Of a stretch of DNA of 14,148 nt, positions 1-6,859 are shown one piece after another; within the stretch, counting starts at the first letter, position 1; each line of letters opens with the position of its first letter. Source of the stretch: Elusimicrobia bacterium RIFOXYB2_FULL_48_7 (GTDB lineage Bacteria > Elusimicrobiota > Endomicrobiia > CG1-02-37-114 > XYA2-FULL-39-19); the NCBI GenBank assembly GCA_001800495.1, contig MGVM01000027.1, forward strand, positions 4,434 to 18,581, written 5' to 3'. The notes beneath the pieces are model-generated. The model worked only from the letters and a program-made list of their open reading frames with translations, did not search any database and was not told the origin of the DNA. Made by a program: the position numbers and the translations under genes.

Positions 1-407
1 CGGGCGGTTTAAAAGCATCCAGGACGATACAACGGGCTTACGAACTGAACAACCCGCTTTTGTCCGCCTTTATTCCGGAAACAGGCAGGAAGGACAATAG
101 CATGCCGGAAAACAAGGGGTCATTTGTATCCATCGAGCCGGCCGGCGGGCTGATCATCACGGCGGTAAAAAAGGCGGAAGACGGTAAAGCAATGATTGTA
201 AGATTTTATGAAACCCTCGGTAAAAACGTGATCGCCAAGCTTGCGGTGAAGTTTCCTGTTAAGTCCGCTTATGACACTGATTTGCTTGAAGGCCTGTTAT
301 ACAGGAACAAACTGACTGTTGAAGGGGATAGAATTGAAATACGCGTAAAGCCGTACGAAATAAAAACAATTAGGATAGAGCTCAGCTCAGGGGTAATCGC
401 ACAATGA
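1..407 (+). CDS. GH38 alpha-mannosidase, C-terminal end (5' truncated by window)
   Basis: The reading frame is open from base 3 to the TGA at 405-407, so the gene starts upstream of the window and about 134 C-terminal residues are visible. They match the C-terminal beta-domain of glycoside hydrolase family 38 alpha-mannosidases: an AYELNNPLL-like strand, then SFVSIEPAGGLIITAVKKAE, the RFYETLGK segment, a DLLE motif and a closing KPYEIKTIRIEL strand. This family hydrolyses alpha-mannosides. The catalytic aspartate and zinc site lie in the missing N-terminal part, so activity cannot be judged here. The stop codon overlaps the ATG of the next gene (ATGA at 404-407), which suggests translational coupling. 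An internal TTG at base 60 could be misread as a start, but the homology continues upstream of it. Family assignment is by recalled motif similarity and is fairly secure. Confidence 0.8.
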   Translation, partial: GGLKASRTIQRAYELNNPLLSAFIPETGRKDNSMPENKGSFVSIEPAGGLIITAVKKAEDGKAMIVRFYETLGKNVIAKLAVKFPVKSAYDTDLLEGLLYRNKLTVEGDRIEIRVKPYEIKTIRIELSSGVIAQ

Positions 408-1192
408 ACGTAGGATTTCTGCAGTTCAAGCCGGTATTTGGAAACAGCGCGGCAAACTTGAATAAAATTGAAAAAATGTCGCAAAATATCAGGGCGGACC
501 TCCTCGTGCTTCCTGAACTGAGCAATTCAGGGTACATGTTCAAATCAAAAAAAGAGGTTTCTGAATTATCGGAAAATATCCCCGGCGGCCCGTTTACCCA
601 GGGGCTTATAAATATCGCCAAAAATAGGAACATGTATATTGCCTGCGGGCTTGCTGAAAAAGCCGGAGGGGCAAAATGTTATAATTCTGCTGTCCTTGTA
701 GGCCCCAAAGGATACCTGGGCAAGTACAGAAAAGCCCACTTATTCAATGATGAAAAGATCTTTTTTAAGCCCGGGAACCTGCCGTTCCGGGTTTTCCAGG
801 TGAAGGGCGTGAAGATCGGCATGATGATTTGTTTTGACTGGATTTTCCCTGAGGCAATGAGAACATTGAGCCTGAAAGGCGCGCAGGTGGTTTGTCATTG
901 CGCCAACCTTGTAATGCCCTACTGCCAGAAGGCAATGGTTACCAGGTGCATTGAAAACGGGGTGTTCGCTGTCACCGCCAACAGGACAGGCAAGGAAAAA
1001 CGCGGAGGAAAATCCCTGTGTTTCACGGGGGGAAGCCAGGTCATAGGCAACCGCGGCGAATTGCTCGGGAGCGCCGGCAAGGCGGAGCAAACGATAAAAA
1101 TAATCGCTATTGACCCAAAAGCCGCGCTGAATAAGAATATCTCAAAAAGAAACCATTTATTCCTTGACAGGAGAGTAGGCCTGTATGTTTAA
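404..1192 (+). CDS. Carbon-nitrogen hydrolase (nitrilase superfamily amidase)
   Basis: This 262-residue protein has the complete Glu-Lys-Cys catalytic triad of the nitrilase superfamily. Glu38 lies in LLVLPELSNSGYMF, Lys110 in GKYRKAHLF, and Cys143 in MMICFDWIFPEAMR. Length is normal for omega-amidase/N-carbamoylase-type members, which hydrolyse non-peptide C-N bonds of small amides in the cytoplasm. There is no signal peptide or membrane segment. The substrate cannot be deduced: the sequence after the cysteine (FDWIFPE) is common to many deaminated-glutathione amidase or carbamoyl-polyamine hydrolase relatives. The ATG at 404 overlaps the mannosidase stop by four bases, and the 3' end overlaps the next start by eight bases, so the three genes probably form one transcript. 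No frameshift or missing residue is seen. Confidence 0.88.
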   Translation: MNVGFLQFKPVFGNSAANLNKIEKMSQNIRADLLVLPELSNSGYMFKSKKEVSELSENIPGGPFTQGLINIAKNRNMYIACGLAEKAGGAKCYNSAVLVGPKGYLGKYRKAHLFNDEKIFFKPGNLPFRVFQVKGVKIGMMICFDWIFPEAMRTLSLKGAQVVCHCANLVMPYCQKAMVTRCIENGVFAVTANRTGKEKRGGKSLCFTGGSQVIGNRGELLGSAGKAEQTIKIIAIDPKAALNKNISKRNHLFLDRRVGLYV

Positions 1193-2279
1193 GAAATTGC
1201 TGAAGTATCTTGCTGTTTTTTCCGCGTGCATGGTTTTGGTGCTGGCCGGTTTTTATTTTATGGTAAGCCATTACGGCGAGAAAATGGCGCTGAGTTTCGT
1301 CAATAACGACCTCCCCAGAATGTTGAACAAGAAAGTCATGGCAAGCAACGTAAAAATATCCATGGTAACAGGGGAAATCCGCCTGGACAACCCGGGCCTG
1401 CTTGATTTGCCGGTAATATCAAAGAACGTCTCGGTTGCCGCAGACAAAATGAGCATTTACTTGGACCTCGTGCAGTTATTAAGGAAAAATATTGTCGTTA
1501 AAAACATCGTGTTGGTTTCGCCCAAGATACACGTGGATTTGTCTGACAGGGCCATAATCCCGGCCGGGCCAGCCGCCAAAACATCCGGCTCCGGAGGTTT
1601 CTTCCCGGAAATACAGATAAACAACTTCCAGGTGAAAAATGGCACGCTGGTGCTGGCCCTGATTGAAAAAAACACGTATTATCTGGTGGAAAAAGTCAGT
1701 TTTAACATAAAGAACCCGTTTTCTTCCGGCAAGCTGCCTGTTGTGATGGAGCTGGAGGGAAAATTTGAATCGCAGGAAAATAGCCTGATAAAGACAAATT
1801 TCACTTTCGGGGATTGCTCAACTAAAATGAACTTCAAGGGAACTCTTGAAATTGAGGGTGTCCAGGCTTCTTCTTTTTATTCCCTGTTAAACAGCAAGCA
1901 GGAAACAATTGTGAACAGCGGGACAATAGATATACGCTCCACGTTTCATTGCGCCGACGACTGGGTTACGGCCAGCAATATAGTGACCCTGGATAAGCTG
2001 GACATAATTACAAGCGAAAAAAAGCTATTCGGCATCGAAACCGAGGTTGTGACAGGGTTCTTTAAAAGCAATGACGTGAGTTTTGACCTGCCGGTGATAG
2101 GAAATATCCATTCTTTGAAGTTCGGCTTCAGCACTGCCGCCACGCAGGTACTCATGAAAGCCCTTCAGGAAAGGCTTAAAGATGAGGATTTCAGGAACAA
2201 GATAGCCGATAAAATGGGAAGGAAAATAGGCGGCAAGCTGGAAGAAAGCATGGCTGAACTGTTTTACAATAAAAAATAA
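1185..2279 (+). CDS. AsmA/DUF748-like membrane-anchored protein
   Basis: This 364-residue protein begins with a short basic stretch (MFKKLLKY) and one hydrophobic segment at about residues 9-28, then a long beta-rich region predicted to be outside the cytoplasmic membrane. The arrangement (anchor, DLPRMLNKKVMASNV-like segment, NIVLVSPKIHVDLS strand, repeated short beta-strands) recalls AsmA/DUF748 proteins, which act between the two membranes in envelope and lipid homeostasis. It is shorter than typical AsmA proteins and I see no catalytic motif. The last roughly 50 residues are charged and helical (ALQERLKDEDFRNKIADKMG). It overlaps the amidase gene by eight bases, and its stop is followed by about 80 bases before the next gene. 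Family assignment is tentative; it could be a lineage-specific envelope protein. Confidence 0.5.
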   Translation: MFKKLLKYLAVFSACMVLVLAGFYFMVSHYGEKMALSFVNNDLPRMLNKKVMASNVKISMVTGEIRLDNPGLLDLPVISKNVSVAADKMSIYLDLVQLLRKNIVVKNIVLVSPKIHVDLSDRAIIPAGPAAKTSGSGGFFPEIQINNFQVKNGTLVLALIEKNTYYLVEKVSFNIKNPFSSGKLPVVMELEGKFESQENSLIKTNFTFGDCSTKMNFKGTLEIEGVQASSFYSLLNSKQETIVNSGTIDIRSTFHCADDWVTASNIVTLDKLDIITSEKKLFGIETEVVTGFFKSNDVSFDLPVIGNIHSLKFGFSTAATQVLMKALQERLKDEDFRNKIADKMGRKIGGKLEESMAELFYNKK

Positions 2280-2291
2280 GGGTGTTCAGCC

Positions 2292-2320
2292 TTGCTTTTT
2301 AAATTTTGTTTTAATAGAAT
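2292..2320 (+). promoter_or_regulatory. Predicted sigma70-type promoter for the DUF5679 gene
   Basis: TTGCTT at 2292-2297 and TAGAAT at 2315-2320 are separated by exactly 17 bases, in an AT-rich spacer between the AsmA-like gene and the mini-gene. The -10 box matches TATAAT at five of six positions, while the -35 box is weaker. A Shine-Dalgarno sequence (GGAGG, 2347-2351) and the ATG at 2361 follow. This is a pattern match only. Confidence 0.45.
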
Positions 2321-2360
2321 AAAGCGTCATTGTAAAAACTAATAACGGAGGTAAATTAAA

Positions 2361-2510
2361 ATGGCAAAAGGCAGATGCATGAAATGCAAAAAAGAAGTAG
2401 AGATCAAGAACGGCAAAGAAGTTGAGATGAAGAACGGCATGAAGGCAATGAAGGGCGAATGCCCGGATTGCGCGACAAAAGTATTCAGGATCCTGGGAAA
2501 AGCGAAATAA
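2361..2510 (+). CDS. DUF5679 zinc-ribbon-like mini-protein
   Basis: This is a 49-residue basic protein starting MAKGRCMKCKKEVEIKNG and ending VFRILGKAK. It carries two cysteine knuckles, CMKC near residue 6 and CPDC near residue 34, as expected for a small zinc-binding ribbon. It resembles the DUF5679 family, which I recall as small proteins of this size with an N-terminal CxKC and a TKVFRILGK ending; function is unknown, and nucleic-acid binding is a reasonable guess for a zinc ribbon. The start is supported by GGAGG at 2347-2351, nine bases before the ATG. The gene sits between its own predicted promoter and an intrinsic terminator, so it is probably monocistronic and unrelated to the resistance island that follows. 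Confidence 0.85.
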   Translation: MAKGRCMKCKKEVEIKNGKEVEMKNGMKAMKGECPDCATKVFRILGKAK

Positions 2511-2540
2511 GCTGTTTTTTTAAAAAGTTGATTTCATTTA

Positions 2541-2573
2541 AGATGCCGCCCTTATGGGTGGCATCTTTTTTTT
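2541..2573 (+). terminator. Intrinsic (Rho-independent) terminator
   Basis: An 11-base stem (AGATGCCGCCC at 2541-2551, pairing with GGGTGGCATCT at 2556-2566 with one G-U wobble) closes a TTAT loop and runs into eight T residues (2566-2573). It lies about 30 bases after the DUF5679 stop and separates that gene from the arsR promoter region. Confidence 0.88.
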
Positions 2574-2587
2574 GAGTATGGTACGAA

Positions 2588-2612
2588 ACTCAAATCGTCG
2601 ACAGATTTGAGT
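2588..2612. repeat. Perfect 9-bp inverted repeat upstream of the arsR promoter
   Basis: ACTCAAATC (2588-2596) and GATTTGAGT (2604-2612) are perfect reverse complements. They are separated by seven bases that include the six-base palindrome GTCGAC. It lies about 34 bases upstream of the arsR -35 box and could be a protein-binding site. It has no T-run, so it is not a terminator. Confidence 0.6.
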
Positions 2613-2648
2613 AAGAGCAAGGTGCTTACAGGTTTGGATAAGAGCTTG
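2601..2648 (+). repeat. Imperfect 27-bp-period direct repeat running into the arsR -35 box
   Basis: The 21-base unit at 2601-2621 (ACAGATTTGAGTAAGAGC plus three bases) recurs at 2628-2648 (ACAGGTTTGGATAAGAGC plus three bases) with 16 of 21 positions identical. The second copy ends within the -35 hexamer. The first copy includes the right arm of the inverted repeat at 2588-2612. Confidence 0.55.
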
Positions 2649-2675
2649 ACAAACCGTAGCAATACTTGGTATCAT
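2646..2675 (+). promoter_or_regulatory. Predicted sigma70 promoter of the resistance island
   Basis: A perfect -35 box TTGACA (2646-2651) and a -10 box TATCAT (2670-2675) are spaced by 18 bases, directly upstream of arsR (ATG at 2722). This is the best promoter in the window. The likely transcription start falls around 2682, inside the palindrome listed separately. A Shine-Dalgarno-like GGGAGG lies at 2705-2710. Confidence 0.75.
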
Positions 2676-2695
2676 ATGCACATAAGCGCACATGA
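2672..2695. promoter_or_regulatory. Probable ArsR operator (imperfect palindrome over the -10 box)
   Basis: The half-site TCATATGCACAT (2672-2683) is mirrored by the complement of 2684-2695 (TCATGTGCGCTT), with 9 of 12 positions matching. This gives a consensus TCATRTGCRC arm. It covers most of the -10 box and the expected transcription start, where ArsR/SmtB repressors commonly bind to block RNA polymerase. Palindromes with ATATGCGCAT-like cores are typical of this family. Autoregulation by the adjacent ArsR is inferred. Confidence 0.6.
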
Positions 2696-2721
2696 ACAAA
2701 TGAGCGGGAGGTTTTCTAAAG

Positions 2722-3096
2722 ATGCAGTACGAAAGGATATTCAAGGCATTGTCGGATAAAACACGTTTAAGGATTTTGTATGTTCTGTTAAAGGCGGGCA
2801 AGGCCCTTTGCATATGCGAGATAATGGACGCGCTCCAGCTGGCCCATTACAATATCTCCCGGCACATGAAGGACCTCAAGGTTACCGGCTTGGTAAATGA
2901 AAAGCGGGTGGGGAAGTTCATTTTTTACGCGTTAGACGATTCGGGGAACAGGTTTATTAAAGACATAATAAAAGCCGTTGATTCAATCCCCGGGAATGAC
3001 TTCAGGGATGACATGGGAAGACTCAAAAAACGCCTGTCTTTAAGGGAAGATAATAAATGCGTAATAGGGATACTGAAAAATGGCATTTCTAAATAA
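2722..3096 (+). CDS. arsR: ArsR/SmtB-family metalloregulatory repressor
   Basis: This 124-residue protein is a compact winged-helix repressor. IFKALSDKTRLRILYVL (residues 6-22) is the typical ArsR N-terminal helix pair, and the recognition helix is near LAHYNISRHMKDLK (40-53). A Cys30-Ile-Cys32-Glu motif matches the ELCVCE arsenite-binding signature in helix 3 of classical ArsR. A further cysteine, Cys113, lies in a conserved-looking C-terminal tail (LSLREDNKCVIGI) and could be a third As(III) ligand. In this family, binding As(III) or Sb(III) releases the repressor from its operator. The position directly behind a promoter-overlapping palindrome indicates autoregulation and control of the downstream genes. 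The 3' end overlaps the next gene by 17 bases, so they are co-transcribed. Confidence 0.9.
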   Translation: MQYERIFKALSDKTRLRILYVLLKAGKALCICEIMDALQLAHYNISRHMKDLKVTGLVNEKRVGKFIFYALDDSGNRFIKDIIKAVDSIPGNDFRDDMGRLKKRLSLREDNKCVIGILKNGISK

Positions 3097-3634
3097 GATA
3101 AGAATAATCCAGGTTCTGCCCTGCATCGCGATGCCTAACAGGATACGGTTCACCGCTGAGCTAGACAGGGATATTTCGGAAATCATGCCTTACCTTAATA
3201 CAGTGATTGAAGGGGCAATCTACAGCCATGAAGGGCACAATATCTCGCTGAAGAAGGAAGACAGGATGATCGGGATACAGGCAACGCAGATATCCGCGGG
3301 CAAGGCAATTGACTTGAAAGACGCGAATGACTTGCTTAATTGGCTTAAAGACATAATAAACGAAACCTATGAAAAAAGGGACTCCATTAAGCCCAGTTAT
3401 GAAAGAAGGAAAAAGCTTACGGCGCTTGATGTCTATAAACTCCTTCCTGCGACAAACTGCAAAAAATGCGGGGAGCTGACCTGCATGGCTTTCGCGGTCA
3501 AGCTCGCCGCGGAAGAAAGAAGCGTCCTGGTTTGTTCCGAACTATTCAGCGGGAACTACAATGAAAAACGGGATGTGCTTCTTAATACGCTTAAATTAAG
3601 CGGCTACAAGGTGCCATCGGTATTTTCAGAATAA
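3080..3634 (+). CDS. Fe-S protein with CdhD/CdhE-type 4Fe-4S motif
   Basis: This 184-residue soluble protein has an N-terminal region of about 100 residues of unknown role (with Cys15 in VLPCIAMPNRIRF). A C-terminal iron-sulfur motif follows: Cys127-x2-Cys130-x4-Cys135-x16-Cys152 in LLPATNCKKCGELTCMAFAV. This spacing and sequence are those of the PF04060-type 4Fe-4S domain found in the corrinoid Fe-S protein (acetyl-CoA decarbonylase/synthase gamma subunit), where it reduces the corrinoid cofactor. Here it stands alone, without the methyl-transfer barrel. Similar Fe-S proteins next to arsR genes occur in anaerobes, from memory. The ATG at 3080 has an AGGGA ribosome site about nine bases upstream and overlaps arsR. 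An electron-transfer role is inferred; the partner is unknown, though a corrinoid protein may be encoded at 14046. Confidence 0.75.
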   Translation: MAFLNKIRIIQVLPCIAMPNRIRFTAELDRDISEIMPYLNTVIEGAIYSHEGHNISLKKEDRMIGIQATQISAGKAIDLKDANDLLNWLKDIINETYEKRDSIKPSYERRKKLTALDVYKLLPATNCKKCGELTCMAFAVKLAAEERSVLVCSELFSGNYNEKRDVLLNTLKLSGYKVPSVFSE

Positions 3635-3652
3635 ACACCGGCAGGCCGGTGT
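3635..3652 (+). other. Perfect 8-bp hairpin without a T-run
   Basis: ACACCGGC at 3635-3642 pairs with GCCGGTGT at 3645-3652 immediately after the stop of the Fe-S gene. It is followed by AAAATAG rather than Ts, so it is not a standard intrinsic terminator. It could be an RNA-processing or stabilising structure that separates expression of arsR and the Fe-S gene from the permease. Confidence 0.5.
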
Positions 3653-3678
3653 AAAATAGTAAATTACGGGAGTATTAA

Positions 3679-4848
3679 GTGAAAGAAAAAACAAAGTTAC
3701 TTTTGATACTTGCGGTATTCCTTCTGGCTTACTTTATCCCTTTCAGCCATTTCAGGATACAATCGGCCATACTTGAAGCATTCAATATGCTCCAGGATTA
3801 CGCCCGCCAGCACGTTCTTTTATGCCTGGTTCCAGCGTTTTTTATTGCAGGCGCGATATCAGTATTCGTATCGCAGGCATCAGTAATGAAGTATTTCGGG
3901 CCGAAGGCAAACAAGGTATTGTCCTACAGCGTCGCGTCGGTTTCAGGGGCGATTCTGGCTGTTTGTTCATGCACTATCCTGCCTTTATTTGCGGGTATTT
4001 ACAAAAGAGGGGCGGGCATAGGCCCGGCCACAGCGTTCCTGTATTCAGGCCCAGCAATAAATATCCTTGCGATAATACTTACCGCCAGGGTGCTTGGTTT
4101 TGAGATGGGTGTGGCAAGGGCAGTAGGAGCAGTTGTTTTTTCAGTTGTTATAGGCCTGATAATGGCTTATATATATAGGAAAGAGGACGCAGAAAAGTCA
4201 GTTGACGAAGCAATGTTTTCCGCGGGGACGGAAGAAACCCGCCCTTTATGGAAAACAACCCTGTATTTTTTAACAATGGTTCTAATACTTATTTTCGCGA
4301 CATGGGGCAAACCCGCAATACCGGTAGGATTCTGGAATGCCGTATATAAAATACACTGGTTTTTAACCATTGCTCTGCTTTTTACTCTCTTCCTTATGCT
4401 TAAATATTGGTTCAATAAAGACGAACTGAAAATATGGGTGGATTCCACATGGGGATTTTCAAAACAAATACTGCCTTTACTTTTTGTTGGAGTTCTTACA
4501 GCTGGTTTCCTGATGGGGCGTCCCGGCCTGGACAATGGGTTAATCCCAAACAGGTATGTTTCTATGCTTGTTGGCGGTAATTCACTGTGGGCTAATTTAT
4601 TTGCATCACTGGCCGGAGCATTAATGTATTTCGCGACGCTCACGGAAATACCCATACTGCAGGGGTTGATGGGTTCGGGCATGGGCAAAGGCCCGGCGCT
4701 TGCCCTGCTTCTGGCAGGCCCCGCGTTAAGCCTGCCAAGTATGCTTGTTATAAGAAGCGTTATGGGTACAAAAAAGATGCTCATTTACGTTTCTCTTGTT
4801 GTGGTTATGGCCACAATTACCGGAATGATATATGGAGCGTGGTTTTAG
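3679..4848 (+). CDS. ArsP-type permease (PF03773, COG0701 family)
   Basis: This 389-residue polytopic inner-membrane protein has about ten hydrophobic segments and a central polar loop near residues 165-195 (YRKEDAEKSVDEAM). The first half carries the family hallmark GAILAVCSCTILPLFAGIYK, with Cys96 and Cys98, followed by GIGPATAFLYSGPAINILAI. The second half repeats the pattern (YFATLTEIPILQGLM, GKGPALALLLAGPALSLPS). Characterised ArsP members export trivalent organoarsenicals such as methylarsenite; other family members have unknown substrates. The start is GTG at 3679 with GGGAG at 3668-3672; no in-frame ATG is close. Location after arsR and before redox proteins and ACR3 supports a metalloid role, but the exact substrate is inference. 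Confidence 0.82.
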   Translation: MKEKTKLLLILAVFLLAYFIPFSHFRIQSAILEAFNMLQDYARQHVLLCLVPAFFIAGAISVFVSQASVMKYFGPKANKVLSYSVASVSGAILAVCSCTILPLFAGIYKRGAGIGPATAFLYSGPAINILAIILTARVLGFEMGVARAVGAVVFSVVIGLIMAYIYRKEDAEKSVDEAMFSAGTEETRPLWKTTLYFLTMVLILIFATWGKPAIPVGFWNAVYKIHWFLTIALLFTLFLMLKYWFNKDELKIWVDSTWGFSKQILPLLFVGVLTAGFLMGRPGLDNGLIPNRYVSMLVGGNSLWANLFASLAGALMYFATLTEIPILQGLMGSGMGKGPALALLLAGPALSLPSMLVIRSVMGTKKMLIYVSLVVVMATITGMIYGAWF

Positions 4849-4880
4849 TTTTAAAATTGCTGAAAAAAAGGAGAATACAG

Positions 4881-5585
4881 ATGGAACTCGTAATTCTTGA
4901 AAATACGAAGAAAGATTACATCAGCGGGGAAATTAACGTTCCCGCGTTAAGGGGGATAAATCTTTCAATTAATGCAGGCAGGTTTATTTCTTTTGTAGGC
5001 CCGTCCGGCAGCGGGAAGACAACATTGTTGAATTTAATTGGTTGTCTTGATAAACCCACGGAAGGAAAGGTTTTTGTAGCTGGAACTGAAATAAGCCGCA
5101 TGAACAGAAAAACATCGGCGAAATTCAGGGGCGATAATATCGGGTTTATATTTCAGAATTTTAATTTAATCCCCGTTTTGACGGTTTATGAAAACGTGGA
5201 ATATCCCCTGATAATGGTTCAGGATGTGCCCCTGGAAAAACGTAAAAAAAGGATACTTGATTTGCTTGAGAAGGTAGGTATGATAAGCCAAAAAGATAAG
5301 TACCCGGCTCAGCTTTCCGGGGGGCAGAAACAGCGCGTGGCAGTCGCAAGAGCGCTTGTAACCGACCCGAAGCTTGTCCTTGCGGACGAACCAACCGCGA
5401 ATCTTGACCATGATACCGCGTATAAAGTGATAGCGCTTATGCATAATATGAAGAAAGAGTTTAATACCACTTTTATTTTTGCTACGCACGACCCGAAAAT
5501 CGTGGGCGAGGCGGAGGCCATCTATACAATAGAAGACGGTTTGATCACTAAAATGCAGGAAAATAAGCAACCCGGGGTGAATTGA
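4881..5585 (+). CDS. ABC transporter ATPase, MacB/LolD type
   Basis: This is a 234-residue cytoplasmic nucleotide-binding subunit. Walker A is GPSGSGKT (40-47), the Q-loop glutamine is Gln92 in FQNFNLIPVLTVYENV, the ABC signature is LSGGQ (145-149), Walker B is KLVLADE (164-170) and the switch histidine is His203. The sequence around the Q-loop and the FRGDNIGFIFQ segment are typical of MacB/LolD/FtsE-like ATPases that drive FtsX-type permeases through transmembrane mechanotransmission. An upstream in-frame start at 4839 would overlap the permease gene by ten bases, but AAAGGAG eight bases before the ATG at 4881 and the family's usual N-terminus favour 4881. The stop is one base from the permease subunit start at 5587, so the two form one transporter. 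Confidence 0.92.
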   Translation: MELVILENTKKDYISGEINVPALRGINLSINAGRFISFVGPSGSGKTTLLNLIGCLDKPTEGKVFVAGTEISRMNRKTSAKFRGDNIGFIFQNFNLIPVLTVYENVEYPLIMVQDVPLEKRKKRILDLLEKVGMISQKDKYPAQLSGGQKQRVAVARALVTDPKLVLADEPTANLDHDTAYKVIALMHNMKKEFNTTFIFATHDPKIVGEAEAIYTIEDGLITKMQENKQPGVN

Positions 5586-5586
5586 A

Positions 5587-6843
5587 ATGAAAAATATAAT
5601 AAAGATTGCCTGGCGCAATCTAATGAGATACACAAGAAGGACCCTTTTAACCTCATCCATGATTGCCGTGGGCGTTGCCCTGGTAATTATATTCAGCGGC
5701 GTGGGAAGCTCGTTTAAAAATGAAATAATAGGCGTAATAACTAATTCAAATGTCGGCGATATCCAGGTTCACAAGAAAGGATATGTCGGTTCAATAGATA
5801 ATCTGCCGCTTGACAGGGCTATTCCGGAAGAGGATTTTAAAAAAATAGAATTACTGCTGAAAAATAACCCTGAAATAAAGGCGTATTCTGAACGGATCAG
5901 GTTTGGGGCAATGGCCAGCAATTTTGCCCAGACGACGAATATGAGATTAACCGCTGTTTATCCAGAAAAAGAGAGTAAAGCCTGCCCAAACCTTGTTAAA
6001 AGAATAAAAGATGGAGATTCGAGTCCTGATACTTTCGTAAAACCAGGTTCAGTTGTAATTCCGCAAAACATTGCCAGCGGAATGAATTTAAAAGTTGGGG
6101 GTGATATTGTCCTGGTAGCGACCAACAAGGATGGTTCCGTTAACGGAATGACTTTTAAGATATCCGGTATTTCGGAAAATATAATGGGGCCCCAGGGGAA
6201 AGACGGGTATATTCACATGGATGACGCAAGGTCGCTGTTAAGGATTGAAAACGGTGAAATCATTGAAATTGCCATTAAGTTGAACAATTTTGACAGGTTA
6301 AATAAAGTATTTATGAACTTAAAATATTATTTGCTGCAAATAAAAGAAGAAAAATCTGCTGATCCTGTTTTTGAGATTCATACCTGGGAAGACCTGGTCC
6401 CATTTTCAACCATAGCAAAAATAATAACCTTATTGATCATGGTTGTGCGGATAGTCCTCTTTTTTATTGTTTTAATAAGCATACTTAACGTAATGATGAT
6501 GTCCGTGTATGAGAGGATCGGGGAAATAGGAACGATTGCTTCTATCGGGACTTCGCCTTCAAAAATCCTTATGCTTTTCCTGACCGAGGGCCTTTTTCTC
6601 GGGTTTATAAGCGCTATAGGGGGCAACATTATCGGCGTGGTTATCTTAAAGGTTATAAGCGCGGCAGGGTTTACTTTCAAGTTTGGAGACGCGCGGACGG
6701 AATTTATGCTCAATCCTCAAATACCAACCGCCGAAATCATGTTCGCGGTATTATTTGTAGTGATAATATCAGTATTAGCAAGCCTGCAGCCGGCCCTTAA
6801 AGCATCCAGGATGGAGCCGGTGGAAGCATTAAGGCATGTTTAA
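5587..6843 (+). CDS. FtsX/MacB/LolC-like ABC permease
   Basis: This 418-residue protein has the classic four-helix layout. One N-terminal membrane segment is at about residues 19-41 after the amphipathic IAWRNLMRYTRRT lead, then a large extracytoplasmic domain (about 45-275), and three C-terminal membrane segments (about 280-300, 325-350, 380-400). The cytoplasmic loop SVYERIGEIGTIASIGTS and the terminal MEPVEALRHV are FtsX-family hallmarks. Such permeases with a LolD/MacB ATPase extract lipoproteins from the inner membrane or drive periplasmic efflux without moving substrate across the inner membrane. The partner ATPase is immediately upstream and a LolA-like protein downstream, so a lipoprotein or lipid handling role is plausible. 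A role in arsenic efflux is not shown by sequence. The coding sequence is AT-rich compared with the methyltransferase gene at 10136. Confidence 0.88.
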   Translation: MKNIIKIAWRNLMRYTRRTLLTSSMIAVGVALVIIFSGVGSSFKNEIIGVITNSNVGDIQVHKKGYVGSIDNLPLDRAIPEEDFKKIELLLKNNPEIKAYSERIRFGAMASNFAQTTNMRLTAVYPEKESKACPNLVKRIKDGDSSPDTFVKPGSVVIPQNIASGMNLKVGGDIVLVATNKDGSVNGMTFKISGISENIMGPQGKDGYIHMDDARSLLRIENGEIIEIAIKLNNFDRLNKVFMNLKYYLLQIKEEKSADPVFEIHTWEDLVPFSTIAKIITLLIMVVRIVLFFIVLISILNVMMMSVYERIGEIGTIASIGTSPSKILMLFLTEGLFLGFISAIGGNIIGVVILKVISAAGFTFKFGDARTEFMLNPQIPTAEIMFAVLFVVIISVLASLQPALKASRMEPVEALRHV

Positions 6844-6859
6844 ACGGAGGTAACTATTG

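Noticed and set aside
2538..2813. Open frame of 91 codons on the minus strand across the terminator and arsR start
   Set aside because: It crosses an intrinsic terminator and the arsR promoter, has no recognisable protein motif and opposes a well-supported gene.
4167..4784. Long minus-strand open frame (205 codons) opposite the ArsP-type permease
   Set aside because: Antisense shadow: the sense frame has full family motifs and membrane periodicity, while the antisense product shows none.
6797..6812. Shared 13-base string AAAGCATCCAGGA with bases near 12-24
   Set aside because: Both places encode Lys-Ala-Ser-Arg in unrelated genes; a single short match over 14 kb is expected by chance and codon preference.
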